From Trichobilharzia szidati (lineage: Eukaryota > Platyhelminthes > Trematoda > Strigeidida > Schistosomatidae): 64,000 nucleotides of DNA. The position numbers and the translations under genes were made by a program. The stretch is from the NCBI GenBank assembly GCA_944472155.2, contig OX235279.1, positions 54,223,564 through 54,287,563 on the forward strand. Direction: 5' to 3'. Numbering within the stretch: the first letter of the stretch is position 1; each line of letters opens with the position of its first letter. This document shows positions 1 to 11,518 of this stretch, piece by piece. The notes under the pieces were generated by a model. It saw nothing but the letters and a program-made list of their open reading frames with translations. It was not told where the DNA came from and searched no databases.

Positions 1-144
1 ACTGAATAGTGACTACGAATGTTTGTTATCACCAATATACGGGCTACAGCACTAACACGAAATATATTTTTGTTACTTCAGATATCAGGATATTCTTACT
101 ATTACTTGATACTCACAGACAAAAGGAGCGAAGAATCCGCGTTG

Positions 145-262
145 CCGCTGCTGCTGGATTCAACATAGAACTTGACACCGAAGTGCAGCAGTTCGAGTTG
201 CCACGTTCCAAATAGCACACAAAGGTAGACAGGAAAATGAGAGAAGAGAATCCGTGTAAACA
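145..262 (-). mobile_element. 3' tail of an RTE-type retrotransposon, severely 5'-truncated
   Basis: This stretch is, by eye, the near-identical reverse complement of the 3' end of the full-length RTE element at 40475-44355 (its bases 44240-44355). It includes the CAG/CTG-rich terminus. Only about 120 bases of the 3' untranslated end remain, as expected for an aborted target-primed insertion. I did not find a target-site duplication. Confidence 0.8.
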
Positions 263-808
263 CTACACATTAGATACTCAGTCTATTGCTGGATATAAAT
301 AGGATATTTGATTTTGACATGTATGAGTGACTGGAACAAAGGACAGATAAAGTCGATTCACGTAATAAAAGATATGCAATGAAATTAAATTTCAACCGTA
401 TTCATGTTTTATTGGCAACCAACCTGCTAAGAAAGTAACCGTAAGGTTCAGTGAAAAAGTAAATGATTTAAACTACCTTAATTTTACCTGTCACATTAAA
501 AATGATAAGTGATTCATGTCTGAGATGAAACTTAAGCTACTTAAAAGAATCTCTGACTGAAAGCAGTAATGCTACACATCAAGGGTTTTTGTGAATTTGA
601 TCAACTTCAAGGTAGATTTCTTCACAAATCGACATCAGTTAGAGCATTACTAAAGTCCAACAACCATTGGACAAATGTGTGGAACTCTTCAGTGAAATTC
701 GCTCATTACTGACTACCTTTGAGAGATTTCCTGAAGTTCGAATGAGAAGTCAACACGTGTGGTTCTCACTAAGAACGCTAAGAGGACAGTTACTTACCAA
801 TGTAGAAA
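263..808. other. No gene recognised
   Basis: AT-rich sequence with no open frame resembling a known protein. It could be 3' intronic or untranslated sequence of the minus-strand ZDHHC6-like gene, or intergenic DNA. Nothing supports a specific call. Confidence 0.4.
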
Positions 809-1240
809 ATCAAAACAAGTGACTCAGTGAAGAGACTCTTTGCAACGAATTTATTATCAAGCTGTACAATCGCATATATATGGTATTTAAGAAATAATAT
901 CTAGTGAGGAAATTGAATCATAGGTGTGAATATATAAAATAATAACTATTTTTTTATCCTAGTTGCCTACTAATCACATAATTCAACACCCCGTCCAATT
1001 TCTATACATCCTATGAATTATTATAAATACTACATTAGTTGTTTTGCCACTTAACACTAAACCATGATTACAATCACAAACATTTTAATTGCATCTCATA
1101 CTATTATCATTTTATGTATTCACATCTATGATTCAATTCCCTCACCGGATATTATTTCTTAAAAACCATATACATACGATTGTATAGCTTGATAATAAAT
1201 TCGCTGCAAAGAGTCTCTTCACTCAATCACTTGTTTTGAT
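809..1240. repeat. Large inverted repeat with 137-bp arms
   Basis: Arm 809-945 and arm 1104-1240 are reverse complements. They align without gaps over 137 bases with 13 mismatches counted by eye (about 90% identity). The 158-base spacer is AT-rich and unrelated to the arms. Transcribed RNA could form a long hairpin. The arms contain no recognisable coding sequence. A foldback transposon, or two inverted copies of one short repeat, would both explain it. Confidence 0.85.
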
Positions 1241-1255
1241 TTTTTATATGTCCCA

Positions 1256-1400
1256 ATGGGAATTTTCCATGGACATCAATGAAGCTATATTGCGAATTAA
1301 CAAGGGATGGAATTTATGACCCACTGAATTTCGCCCCATCGGATAAATGATAAATGCTCGCGACGCGACCTTATGGTTGTGAAGAAGCACAAATGAGCTC
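1256..1400 (-). other. Possible further ZDHHC6 exon, reading frame unresolved
   Basis: This lies just downstream (minus strand) of the last clear ZDHHC6-like exon. A candidate acceptor is present near 1374. The phase-0 frame gives a short peptide containing FIIYPMGR before a stop, loosely like the FxFPYDMG stretch that follows the last transmembrane helix in ZDHHC6. Other frames give GEIQWV and NSQYSF, which loosely resemble later ZDHHC6 residues. No single frame carries all three. It may be a decayed or mis-assembled exon, or chance. Confidence 0.2.
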
Positions 1401-1518
1401 CAGACTACGCCAAAATATTGTGCCCCACATTTTTCACAGCTTAAACCACCTTATTATAGTTACCGCGCAACACAATTGGAAAGAAAGAGTACCAACAATT
1501 CCCTTACATTTTATTTAC

Positions 1519-4500
1519 CTTAGCCACGATCCATGACTCTATTCCTGTCTGATTACGTGAAACGGCTTTCAACTGAAGAATCGCTAAAATTCCAACGGAC
1601 AGCGTTACTCCAACAGCCAAACCCAAAGCAAACAATGTGATAAGTAGATCAGCTATGAAGAAGAAAATATTTGATGTCGGTCTCCGTAAAAGTACACTGG
1701 GGAACTAAAATCAAATGAAAATGCTCAAATGAATACAGTAAAAATCTTTCATAAATGGCTCTACATGACACACAAAATCTAGCAAGAATCAGCTTAAAAA
1801 ATGCAACTGGTGAAATAAAAAGCAACTCAACAATTATGTAAGTTTATGCAGCGAAAAGGAAGATGAACCTATTACTTAAGAGCTAAAAAAACCATTTAAC
1901 ATAGAAGTATAGGTACAGTAAGTGATTTTAAACACAACCAAAAGATTAGGGATAACTTCCTACACCAACAAACCATGCCTCCACATAAAAATAGATCAAA
2001 GTGTGTTGGAAATGACTAAGCCTTAAAAGATGCTTCAAGGGAAAAAATAGTCCTTAAAGAAGAAAAAGGTATGCTTCTGTGTAGCAGTAAAATCCAGTAA
2101 ACAAGCTAAAATCAAAACACTAATGTTCCGAGAATTAACAAGTTGAATAATCAATACAAAGCACCAAATATAAAAACCAAAAGTTTGCGGCCCAACAATT
2201 ATGAAATTAGAATGAGTGCTGAGTACTCTGAGGTGCTTTATTAAGTAAAGACAAAGTAAAACGAAAGGAATGAAATAAGGGAGGAAGATCACAGGTAACA
2301 TAATTTGTCTTTTCAAGCTTCAGAAGACTAAACAAGTTTGCAGTTTTCAGTATCTTTTGCAGCAATATGCTATTTAAAACTCTAAGACATGCTCTGCATC
2401 GTGTCAATTTAATTCAGCGAAATCTAACTTCAGGGTAGTATGTAATTTGAAATACCTTATTCTATTTTCTCTTCTTCTGGTTGGTCACACTAATTTCTCC
2501 AGACTTAACTTTTTACTAATGATAACCTGAACTGACAAAGAGCCTCCCGAGTCCCCACACTAAATTTCGTGTATACACTCGATTCACTACAGACTTTAAA
2601 AATTCTCCTACATTCATGCTACATCACACTGCCTAAAATCTAAATAAACAAAAGTACGCAGATTTTAAAACAAACACGAACATCGTCCATGGTTGATAAA
2701 CGTTATTTAAGACACTGTCTAGTTGTGCTCAAGGACAAAAATAAAAGTGGTGACATAAGGCTGCTAGAACTACTAAACAAAATGCTCCTGAAGTGAATAA
2801 AAAGCTTTAGAGTTCAAAAGTATGCTGGGAGTACGACTGGTATTCACAAAATACAAATTCGCGTCGGTAGCACAGTGGTTAGGACTCTCGCCGACCATGC
2901 ACATGGTCCGAGGTTCGATCCCCTGCCGACGCACACCCGATATCTATGGTCGGCCTGTAAAATTTGGGCTACCGATATCAAAAAAGCTGAAAATTCCATA
3001 CTTGTACTAAAAATACGGTGTGGCATCAAGCTGTAACCAAAATAAAAAAATTTAAAAAAAATAAATAAAAATAAAAGGACAACAAATTGTCTTCAAAAAA
3101 GGATTCAAAAACATAAAAGTGCAGGTAGAGAGTTAGAAATTTTCATTTATTTTATTTAAACGCAGAAAAACTTGCTACAATATGGAGCCAGGACTATGCG
3201 CCACACACTAATAATAAAACAAAATAGATTATAAGTAAAAATATAAATAGAGAATGGATAAAGAACTTCATCTGGAAGGAAAAGTCATATTTAACAAGTT
3301 CAAACAGTATTCGTCAACTATCATCAAGAATGGAAGAAAGAAGGAAATTGCTGCACGTTCGCCATCGATTACGATTCTTGGCCATATCCATAACGTTTCG
3401 AGCCATCGATTCGAGCTATCTCTTGGACTCCAACCAGGGAGACGTGACGCACCAACCGATACCAACCTACCACAAAAATCCTTCATCCCACGACGCCACG
3501 TCATGGACTGACGACCTTTCCGCTTTTTCCATCCCGTCCCAGGGCCAGCAAACGGAGACCGGTACGGAAGTCTCTGGGATGACATTCGTAGCACATGTCC
3601 AAACCACCGAAGCCGGTGTTTCCAGATGACGACACTCAACAATTGGTGGTCTCCACTGTGTTCAAACACACGCCGCTGAACCTCAAAATTAATCACGCGA
3701 TGATGCCATCGAATGCAAGCAATCCTGCGGAGACAGTGATGATCGAATACGCAGAGCTGAGAGTTAGAAATCAACTTCAACCTACATAGAACTGGAAAGC
3801 TAATAAAAATAGGCTTCTTTGAATTACAAAACGAAGATCATACAAACTATCCACCCTTTCAAAGTCATACTGTCAGATTTTAAGAAACCATTAGGTTGTC
3901 AAGACCATCAGTTCAAAAGGAAGAGAGAATGCAGAGTGGCAAATACATCTTGTTTTAGTCAACACAACAATAGACAGACAACTCAGACAAATGATCAGTT
4001 GAAATCTACCTGCAAACATGAAAATACAATAACCAGAATCAAAGTATATTGATAAAAGCAAGAGCTTCAAAAGAAATCTTACCACCTTGTGAAAATTTGA
4101 CACTTACAAATGCTGGATTTCTGTAAATGGAAACTGATAAAGCCACACCAGAAGCAATACATCCAAATGGGGCAAATAACAAAAATATTAGAAAGTATCC
4201 GTGGTTAAGATGACCACAACATGTATTTATCCATGGACAATGATGATCCATTTTCATAACACACCGGTCACAAGATCGGCAGTGATGTGCCCGAGGAGGT
4301 TTAAAGCCCTTACATACATTGCAAAACTGAAGTTTTTCTTCAAATATACGGTCAGACTGCCAAAAAAACAACGGCAAAAGGGAAAAATGTAGCAGTTTAC
4401 GGATATGTTAGTGTTTAACAACAACAGAAACAGAACACAATATTGTTTGACTTAACTTTTATGAAATTCTCAACTTGTTCACTAACTAATAAGACATTAA

Positions 4501-4778
4501 CATAACTCCAAAACTTAATCTGTGACTAGTGTGAAAACTTAGAGGAACCTTTTAAGACTCAAAACGTTGATAGGAAAAGGCTGAGAAAATGCGAAAGACA
4601 AATAATTAGTCAAATTTTTGCGTTAACTGAAATTGTTGAAATTATACTGCGGCTGTTTTACATTTTAGAATAATATCATTTTCAAGAATTCTACAACGAT
4701 AGTATTCATTGCGCAAAAAGACGACTGTTGGCAAGAATGTAAATGACCTCTTGGCCCAGGTATGGTGAATGTGTATAC

Positions 4779-4820
<42 letters not shown>

Positions 4821-5695
4821 CAAGTGAACAGTGGGACCAACATATTTCCGAAAACGGTAGTAAAACCCTTCGAACCACTTCAACGTTTGGTGGCACAAAT
4901 ACACAATCCACTATGGAGTTACACAATCCCAGTCAGGAAATTCATAATCTGAGTATACCATGAATATATCGATAGGATGCTTGCTACCAATGGTTTATTA
5001 CTGTAAAACCAAAATATATATTAGCTCTTATTTGAAATGAAGATAACAATTAGTTATAGCCTTTTTAACCTTTAGAAGTGGTCTGTACGTATTACTCCCC
5101 ATTACCTTAATTTATGACTGCTACATGCAACACACATCATCTTGAATCACACATATTTCTCATACCAAGCCCGTGAAAACCTCTACCAGCACCTCTCCCT
5201 CAATCAAATCAAAGATCGACCTGCACTATACAGAGAATTGTAAGGACTGGTGTAGTCCTGAATTTAGAACAGTAAATTAAAGCTTACTACATTTGGTTTG
5301 AAAATTCAGCAAGTCCTATTGTACTAACACAGAATGGCACTGGATGCACGGAGTAAACTTACTGGCCTCCACTGAAAAGGAACAAACCCTGGACCAACAA
5401 ATACTGCACAAAAATAAGACTTTAAAGTCACATAGAAGCACGAACAAATGCAGATAGATAATATCAGGCCAAATGTTGAGGAAAATGGAGGTAATACTTG
5501 CAGAACGCTCCATAAACTACTGAAAGTGATGAAAAATATGATCCAGAGCGTACATATTGGGCCCCAGTGAACGAGCCGCTTTCGTTTATCGCTATAATCA
5601 GAACAGATTGAATCATTCATGATGCATGGAATCCCTCTGCACTGACTTCGTGCAGACTTGAATTTCCTGAGATGGCAATGTATAAAGGCACACAC
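1519..5695 (-). CDS. ZDHHC6: ZDHHC6-type palmitoyltransferase (DHHC protein), partial exon set
   Basis: An integral membrane S-acyltransferase that transfers palmitate to protein cysteines; vertebrate ZDHHC6 acts in the endoplasmic reticulum. Three minus-strand exons are clear. Exon 5695..5363 has two hydrophobic helices, HWGPI and FVGPGFVPFQW, and ends at donor GTAAGT. Exon 4356..4083 has the Cys-rich domain with CNVCKGFKPPRAHHC, DHHCPWINTCCGHLNH and a third helix; its acceptor is TTTTGGCAG and its donor GTAAGA. Exon 1704..1519 has the last helix with LFALGLAVGVTLSVG and ends ESWIVAK. The active-site DHHC cysteine is intact. The start is either the ATG at 5695 or the in-frame ATG at 5620, which leaves a leader closer to the family. 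Splice phases show that a short exon is missing between 4083 and 1704. The C-terminal SH3-like region was not found. ZDHHC6 orthology rests on the GPGFVP and GHLNH contexts. Confidence 0.85.
2861..3078 (+). repeat. tRNA-derived SINE (family 1) in a ZDHHC6 intron
   Basis: The head (2861-2933) has a tRNA-like acceptor stem GCGTCGG/CCGACGC, A box TAGCACAGTGG and B box GGTTCGATCCC, so the internal RNA polymerase III promoter looks intact. The body that follows contains TTTGGGCTACCGATA and CTGAAAATTCCATACTTGTA, then an A-rich tail to about 3078. A second copy with the same head and body lies at 56506-56690, which marks it as a SINE rather than a tRNA gene. It is antisense to ZDHHC6. Confidence 0.8.
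3128..3771 (-). mobile_element. 5'-truncated RTE-type retrotransposon with 13-bp target-site duplication
   Basis: The insert 3141-3758 is flanked by direct repeats GAGAGTTAGAAAT at 3128-3140 and 3759-3771. The minus-strand reading gives the C-terminal end of an RTE-type polyprotein, with HRLRWFGHVLRM, TWRRGMKDF and the RLPGW-PRDSSNRWLETL stretch, followed by an A-rich 3' end. Only the last ~200 codons and the 3' end remain. It sits in an intron of the ZDHHC6-like gene in the same orientation. The 29180-30860 copy belongs to the same family. Confidence 0.88.
4782..4818. repeat. (TA)n microsatellite
   Basis: An almost pure TA dinucleotide run in the intron between the first two recognised ZDHHC6 exons. 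Confidence 0.95.
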
Positions 5696-8185
5696 GACCT
5701 TATGGAGAGGCTAAGCACTTCAAGGTCACTTGTGTATATTGTGATTGGTGGATTCGCCTTTGCATAAATGCGTAGCATACGTTACTGAGGCGGGCTTTGA
5801 AATGATAATAATAAAAATCGCATAAACATTACATTTTTCAGCTTAATGGTACAAGTTAACATATGTAAAATTTTACAGATGTGTCATGCATTGGATCCAT
5901 TAACAAAAAGAATATTATTCTGGAACATAATCAAAGAGGTATAAAATTTGAAGATTTAGTCTTTTTTCAGCTGGTTGTAACGGACGGATAGGAGAGGCAT
6001 TTGTGTAATATATACATTTTGCAAAAGGCAAACTGTGAAAGATAAATCGGAAGTTATATAATTCTTCAAATGTGTCATAGAATATATGTACCAATCTTAC
6101 CAATTATACTATTGTTCCCTCCCTTGTTTACATATTCATTGTGGCTAAGATAAGGAACTGTTCACCTAAGGTAAGATTAATTCACTTGATATGTATACAT
6201 CCCTAGACATTTCTCAGTGCGGCCGGAGGTGGTCGAAGGAATACAATCTCGATCACTGCATGGAAAGATCACAACCAGTTTCTTCTGAAGGATCGGGTGG
6301 TGCTGGAAGCTGTAAAGACGGGTCGTGTCACTATCATGTGAGGGAAACTGATCCACATATTGTGAATAAAACGATGATGTAGCCATAAAAAATCTACAAC
6401 CGTAATTTTTTCACTGAAATGTTATAAACCCTTTTTTATGTGAAAATGTACTGCTTGACCATTGTTCTTTTGTAAATATATGCATTCTTGTCGACTACTT
6501 GTACCTCTCTTATTTATCATTTCGAGGATATTGCATAGTTGACGAAATTGATAGGCAACGTAGTAACACTTATGTGAAATGCGTCATAGTTGTAAGCCGT
6601 TATTATTTCCTCAGTGCGTCATCAAGCCTCGCATGAAATGTTCCAGTTACATTTAATCCGGTTGCGCGTAGTATTAGTATGCATTAGTGTTGAGAAGAAA
6701 AGATCGTCAAACATGTGTTTGTATCGTTTGCAGGACGGCTACGGTCATCGAAAATAACGTATTGTAGATATATCCTATTTAAGATAATTATCCTAGTATT
6801 CTTGTACTGCGCATATTATCATTCTTTCGAAGTAAATCATTACGCATTCCAAAAATAGCTATATCACTATTCCTTCGACAAGCAAAACGAAGTAGTAGTG
6901 CAAGAATACCGTGAAAACTTTTGAGAAATATTTATTTTAATGAATGATTTCAAAATATCACAACGATTCCAACGTTAACACGAAAATTCTTCAATCACAC
7001 TTCATCAAAGCTTCCATTGCGTAAATTACAATTGTAACCTGGAAACCAACAACAGTGATACTTCTGTTAGCAAATAATTACCAATACAAAATTGCTAAAA
7101 AGCAAAGGACATCTCAGTAAAATCTTTGTTTCTTCTGTGTTATGTTCCGAATAAATCAACTAACACTCCTTTATAGCTGTAAACTCTTCTGACTGTTATC
7201 AAGTTTTCAGAACTCAGTGATTCAAAGCACCACTTCGAAATTTCGCAAAATATACTTCATTTACCTAATTATTTCGTTTTTATTAACGTAATCAACAATT
7301 TACACAGAATTTTAACATTCCACATGCAAAGAAACAACGAAATTTGATGAAAACGTGAACACGATAACCCATACAGTGCGCGATAATGTATCACGATAAC
7401 GTTTATCATCACCCCCTGAGATCACCTTATGCCCTTAAAAGCCGGCCCTAATGTTTCGGTAGACGACGTCAATGTCCTTGATGTGTGTGAAGCTACCGTG
7501 CGACTAGATGAGACGCTTGCATGCACTATTAATTTGCTTTTAATAATGTCATTTTCCGGATTAATTTTGTCTTATTGGGAGCGTATGCTCCATCGCTTTA
7601 CTAGCACCACCGAGTTAGAGGTAGACGAATTTGCGTCTTATTTGAACACAACCTGGAAAACATTCGCACCTGTAAATCTGCATGACTAATTCAATGTAGT
7701 TTTTTCACGTATCAGTCCTATATCTCCCAATGTAATTTTAAAAGTACATATATCCGTGTATGTAGAGTATTCAGCTGACAAGTTCTACCAAAATTTGATG
7801 AGTTCATTAAATCCTGCTTTATTAAACTTTATTGCTTGTTTTGAAGAGAGCAGAGGTCACCGAGCGACCTTGACCAGGCAATCTTCATGCTTCGGTGTAT
7901 TATTCGTATTTTGACAGTTCATTTTATATTTAATTGTACTGGATCAAAATTTATCCTACCCTTAAGATAACTCTAGGGCAAATAATCCACCAAAATTATT
8001 AGTCTACAGCATACATTCCACCACAGTAGTACTGATCTCGAAATATTGTATTTCAGACGATTTCACGTAATAGTCGTATACTTGTCCATGTCGAATAAGT
8101 AATCTAAAGCTTTCAGGAGAAGAGTAAACAATAGATATCAAAGTCAAATGACTTTGACTAAGCCAATCAGATAGAAGTTAGCGAA
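5696..8185. other. Intergenic, no gene recognised
   Basis: This is upstream of the ZDHHC6-like gene on its minus strand and should include its promoter, but no promoter motif is distinctive. Short open frames at 6191-6382 (+) and 7429-7689 (+) resemble no family I know and lack splice or context support. The rest is AT-rich without visible repeats. Confidence 0.4.
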
Positions 8186-8325
8186 GCATTGAAAACCAGG
8201 GAGTACCGGACAGCTGCTGTTTCATCCTAATTTGGGAATCATCGGAAGTACGCACCCGCTGGGATTCGAACCCAGGACCTTCCGGTTACAAGGCAAGCTC
8301 GTATACCATTCAGCCACTGGGACCC
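8186..8325 (-). repeat. tRNA-derived SINE (family 2), minus copy
   Basis: On the minus strand the head (8325-8252) has A box TGGCTGAATGG and B box GGTTCGAATCC; the anticodon-arm region CTTGTAACCGG recalls a tRNA-Thr. The body continues with TTAGGATGAAAC, GCTGTCCGGTACTCCCTGG and TTTTCAATG. The body and B box recur in opposite orientation at 8580-8666, and part of the body recurs at 52699-52790. Confidence 0.78.
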
Positions 8326-8579
8326 GATTCAATGGCTCATGAATTCTAACTTCTACCAATTCGTGATTTAGCGCGACCCCAACTATTGTCGTTGGTGGGA
8401 CATCCATCCACACACTTGACATCTAATTAGACCTCACTGATCACGACTTCTCAATAGAACTACAGGAAACTCCATCCTGTAGCAAGTCATTAGCGAGCAT
8501 CAGATTGATTTTCTATGGTTTGGTTTGTAAGGGTTAGTTATGTTTTTACCAGTTGATCACGGATTGATATCAGTTATGG

Positions 8580-8666
8580 GGGTTCGAATCCCAGTGGGTG
8601 CGTGCTGCCGATGATTCTCAAACTAGGATGAAACTGCAGCTGTCCAGTACTCCCTGGTTTTCAATG
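8580..8666 (+). repeat. SINE (family 2) fragment, plus copy, inverted relative to its neighbour
   Basis: It begins at the B box (GGGTTCGAATCCC) and continues through GGGTGCG, the CTAGGATGAAAC motif and CCAGTACTCCCTGGTTTTCA. It is the inverted partner of 8186-8273, with about 300 bases between the arms. The 5' tRNA head is missing. Confidence 0.78.
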
Positions 8667-10480
8667 GTTCTCCAACTGATATCAATCCGCAACTTGCATA
8701 ACACTTCGACTAGCATATTTTATTGACGACAGCATTACTTGCCTGTTATCGTATCAAGGTCATTATTGCGTCGAACTCCTTTGGTAGTTAGTGGTTCTTT
8801 AAGTTTAACTTTTCCCAATTAGCTCAGCATTATAAATCGTTGCTAATCATAATCCTCGTTGAAAATGTCTCCTGGATTTGGTTTTTGACTTTTCTGTGAA
8901 AAATGAGTCGATGGAGTGGAATAAAACATGCATATCTGGAGGGATAATGACTCTTCAAAATTATTCCCGGGCTACTGATGGTTATATATTCAGATGCAAT
9001 CACTTTACATGAGGAAGTCTGTTTAAGTTGGTAAGTCGTACATAATTGGTGATTTTTTAGACACTTTCTTCTCTAAATCAAAGCTCTCCCTATGTAATAT
9101 ATTGCATATGTGCAAACAGTATCTGTTACAGCTGGAGAAATAGGTGTGGCAATGATCACTTTTATGAGACTCTGGGACCAGCTTTTGCAGCATATTCTAG
9201 ATATATACCCCATATGATCCATTTTTATCACACATACATAGTAGATACACTTCTTTTCAACTAGATGAATCTGATTGACCGAATCAACGTAATTTGACAA
9301 TATTGTCTACTGTTCACTTTTGGTGGTTGTAGGATAAAAGACGAAAACCATCGTATTTTGTGTGATCCCGTCCCCTGAACTAGATGGTTAAGTTCCAAAG
9401 CTTTCAAGGTCCTACTAAACAGCATTTTCGGAAGAGACTTCGAGACGAAGTGAGCTCATATTTCAGTTCCCCCTAACTGATAAAAATGACTCTCCACTTA
9501 ATCTTTGTTGTGATTGGTTGTAAATTAGTAAGCTGCCTGCCGAGTCTAGAACAATATGATTGTACAGCTTTTTTGTTGCACATTAAAAATGGATAAATTG
9601 TACACAAGTTTTAAGAGGTTGACGGTATCGACGTTTGCGAGTTGTACGGAGTATACTGACGCAACAACAACTTCTATAGTATTCGTTCCTCGTGGACCAA
9701 AGGCAAAACAAAAGACCACAGTTAATCGTCCAAACTACGGGATATATTTTGGGACGAAATCGTAGACCGAGATGAATGCTTAACTGGCTAGTGATCGTGC
9801 ACGAACGTGACACGACGGAGTGCCGAATCCCGTGGATGCTTGACCGGTCGTCTTCAGCTAAACAAGTCGACTTAAACAGTGGGGGTCAGCATCCAATGTT
9901 CAGTGATGATTGCTGTGTTCAATGATTTTAGGGAATTATTTACCGCTACAGCTCACTCCCCCCTTGTGGGGTTGTGAGGACCCTAAGACGGAACCAGCCG
10001 GAAGTAAACAAAAACTCGATGAAGGGAACCATCGAGTTTTGGGTGAAAAAACTCTTCCTAGCGGATTGGTGTAGTGCCTACCGGTCCGTCTACCTATGCT
10101 ATTAGAATGTCTGTACATCGCTTTGGTGATGTTTTTCCGTTAGATCTCGTGCCTCGTTTGCTTCTTGTCCAGTGCCGGTCACACCTGGAAAAAAAATCTC
10201 GGGACCTTTTTGAGGAAAATGTACCAAATCAGCTTTTAGAAAATGATGTGTACCTACCATACAGTAAAATAATGCAAAGTTTGGAACATCGAAAAGAATA
10301 TACATTTAATTTTTTAGTGCATGTAACATGTACGGTTAAAGAAAAAATTTTTTACCTGTGTATAGTGATGCTATATAAAAAAAATTGATGTGTATGGAAA
10401 AAATAATTAATACCACAAACGAATGAGTTGGGTGAATCGCATCACTTAGTTATGTGATATAGGCGTGAAGATGTTCTTGG
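8667..10480. other. No gene recognised; may include terminal sequence of the gypsy-type element
   Basis: Short open frames here (for example 9556-9765 + and 10074-10388 +) match nothing I recognise. From about 9550 the sequence is less AT-rich than its surroundings, which would fit the 3' terminal repeat region of the minus-strand gypsy-type element. I could not find a matching second long terminal repeat beyond 13700. Confidence 0.35.
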
Positions 10481-10489
10481 AATCTCACG

Positions 10490-11518
10490 TTTCGTCTAGA
10501 ACGCGTTTTCCTCGGTGGCTTTCGCCATGCTAGTGATTTCTTCGGGAACTAACCGATATTCGGTTACTTGTGTATTATTAGGAATGCTCAGCTCTAGGCT
10601 AATAGGATTGCCCTCTAAGTAGGCCGGTTTCGAACGGTCGATGCTGACGGTGTCTTCGCGGCCTTTTCTGTCGAAGACAAAGAATTTATCCATACTTTTA
10701 ATGACTTTAAATGGTCCGTCGCACACAGTCACGACGAACAAATACATGTGAAGAAGTTTTAAAACACAGGTGAACAAAGACATCAATGGACTGTGGTCGA
10801 AGGGGAGCAGGTTTAACTGAACGCATTGCGTTTGTAAGCCTGCTGACGTATGACGCATGATCAACTGCTGGTGGAAGCTCGAGGGAGAAATAAACTCACC
10901 TAGCAGTTGTAGTGTCGTGCCATATACTAGTTCGGTAGTAATACAACCGGCATCGGAAATCATTCAGTCCAATGGGTATTGTTTGCAGCTGATAAACCAG
11001 CTTCCAACTGTCTGTGTGAACATTCTACCATACCATTAGCTTGAGGATGGTAGGCTGTGGTTCGAAAACGCATGCAACCTATGATTTTAGTCGGGGCGAG
11101 GAATAAACCTCTATGGAATTGCAGCCGGCAATCAGTTGTTATGGAGGATAGGCATCGAAAGTTTGCGACCCATCTTTCTAAAAAGACGCCTGAGATTGTT
11201 TCAGCAGATACATCCTTGAGGGGTACTGCTTCAGGCCATCGTGTGAAGCGATCGATGCAGGTTAACGTATAGGTATACCAATGAGATTCTGGAAGGGGTC
11301 CAACCAAATACCTATGAACGTGTTCGAAACGGGCATCCAAGAGGGCTTCTGGTGTGTCTCGCTACCTTGCACTTTTGGCAAGCTAAGCATGTGTGTACCC
11401 ATTCCATTACTTCCTTATTAATACCAGGCCAAAATAACCGACTAGTTACTAGCCCGACGGTAGTTCGAATACCTGGTTTAAGCCACTTAACGTATTGAAG
11501 ACGTTACGGCGATAACGT
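10490..11518 (-). pseudogene. integrase remnant of the gypsy-type element
   Basis: Minus strand: a zinc-binding HHCC region at about 11480-11350 (PGIRT, FWPGINKEV, CLACQKCK). A DDE core follows at 11340-10960 with DRFTRWPEAVPL, TDCRLQF and HPQANGMVECSHRQLEA. The catalytic D, D and E positions are still visible. The C-terminal part (10963-10496) contains GPFKVIKSMDKFFVFDRKG, typical of the integrase C-terminal region. A frame break near 11340 separates the zinc region from the core. Confidence 0.82.

Noticed and set aside
2861..2933. Genuine tRNA genes at 2861-2933, 8252-8325 and 63566-63640
   Set aside because: The first two sit at the head of repeated SINE bodies. The anticodon arms are irregular, and the third lacks a proper acceptor stem.
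3595..3789. Plus-strand open frames over 3254-3789 and 29458-30007
   Set aside because: They are antisense shadows of the minus-strand RTE coding sequence.
4642..4963. Open frames rich in YIYIYI on both strands near 4780-4820
   Set aside because: They are translations of the TA microsatellite; the same applies near 27402.
7429..7689. 86-codon plus-strand open frame as a small gene
   Set aside because: It has an ATG and a stop but resembles no family, and no splice sites, repeat copies or polyadenylation signal support it.
10074..10388. 104-codon plus-strand frame beside the gypsy-type element
   Set aside because: No recognisable domain; opposite strand to the element and probably chance in its terminal region.
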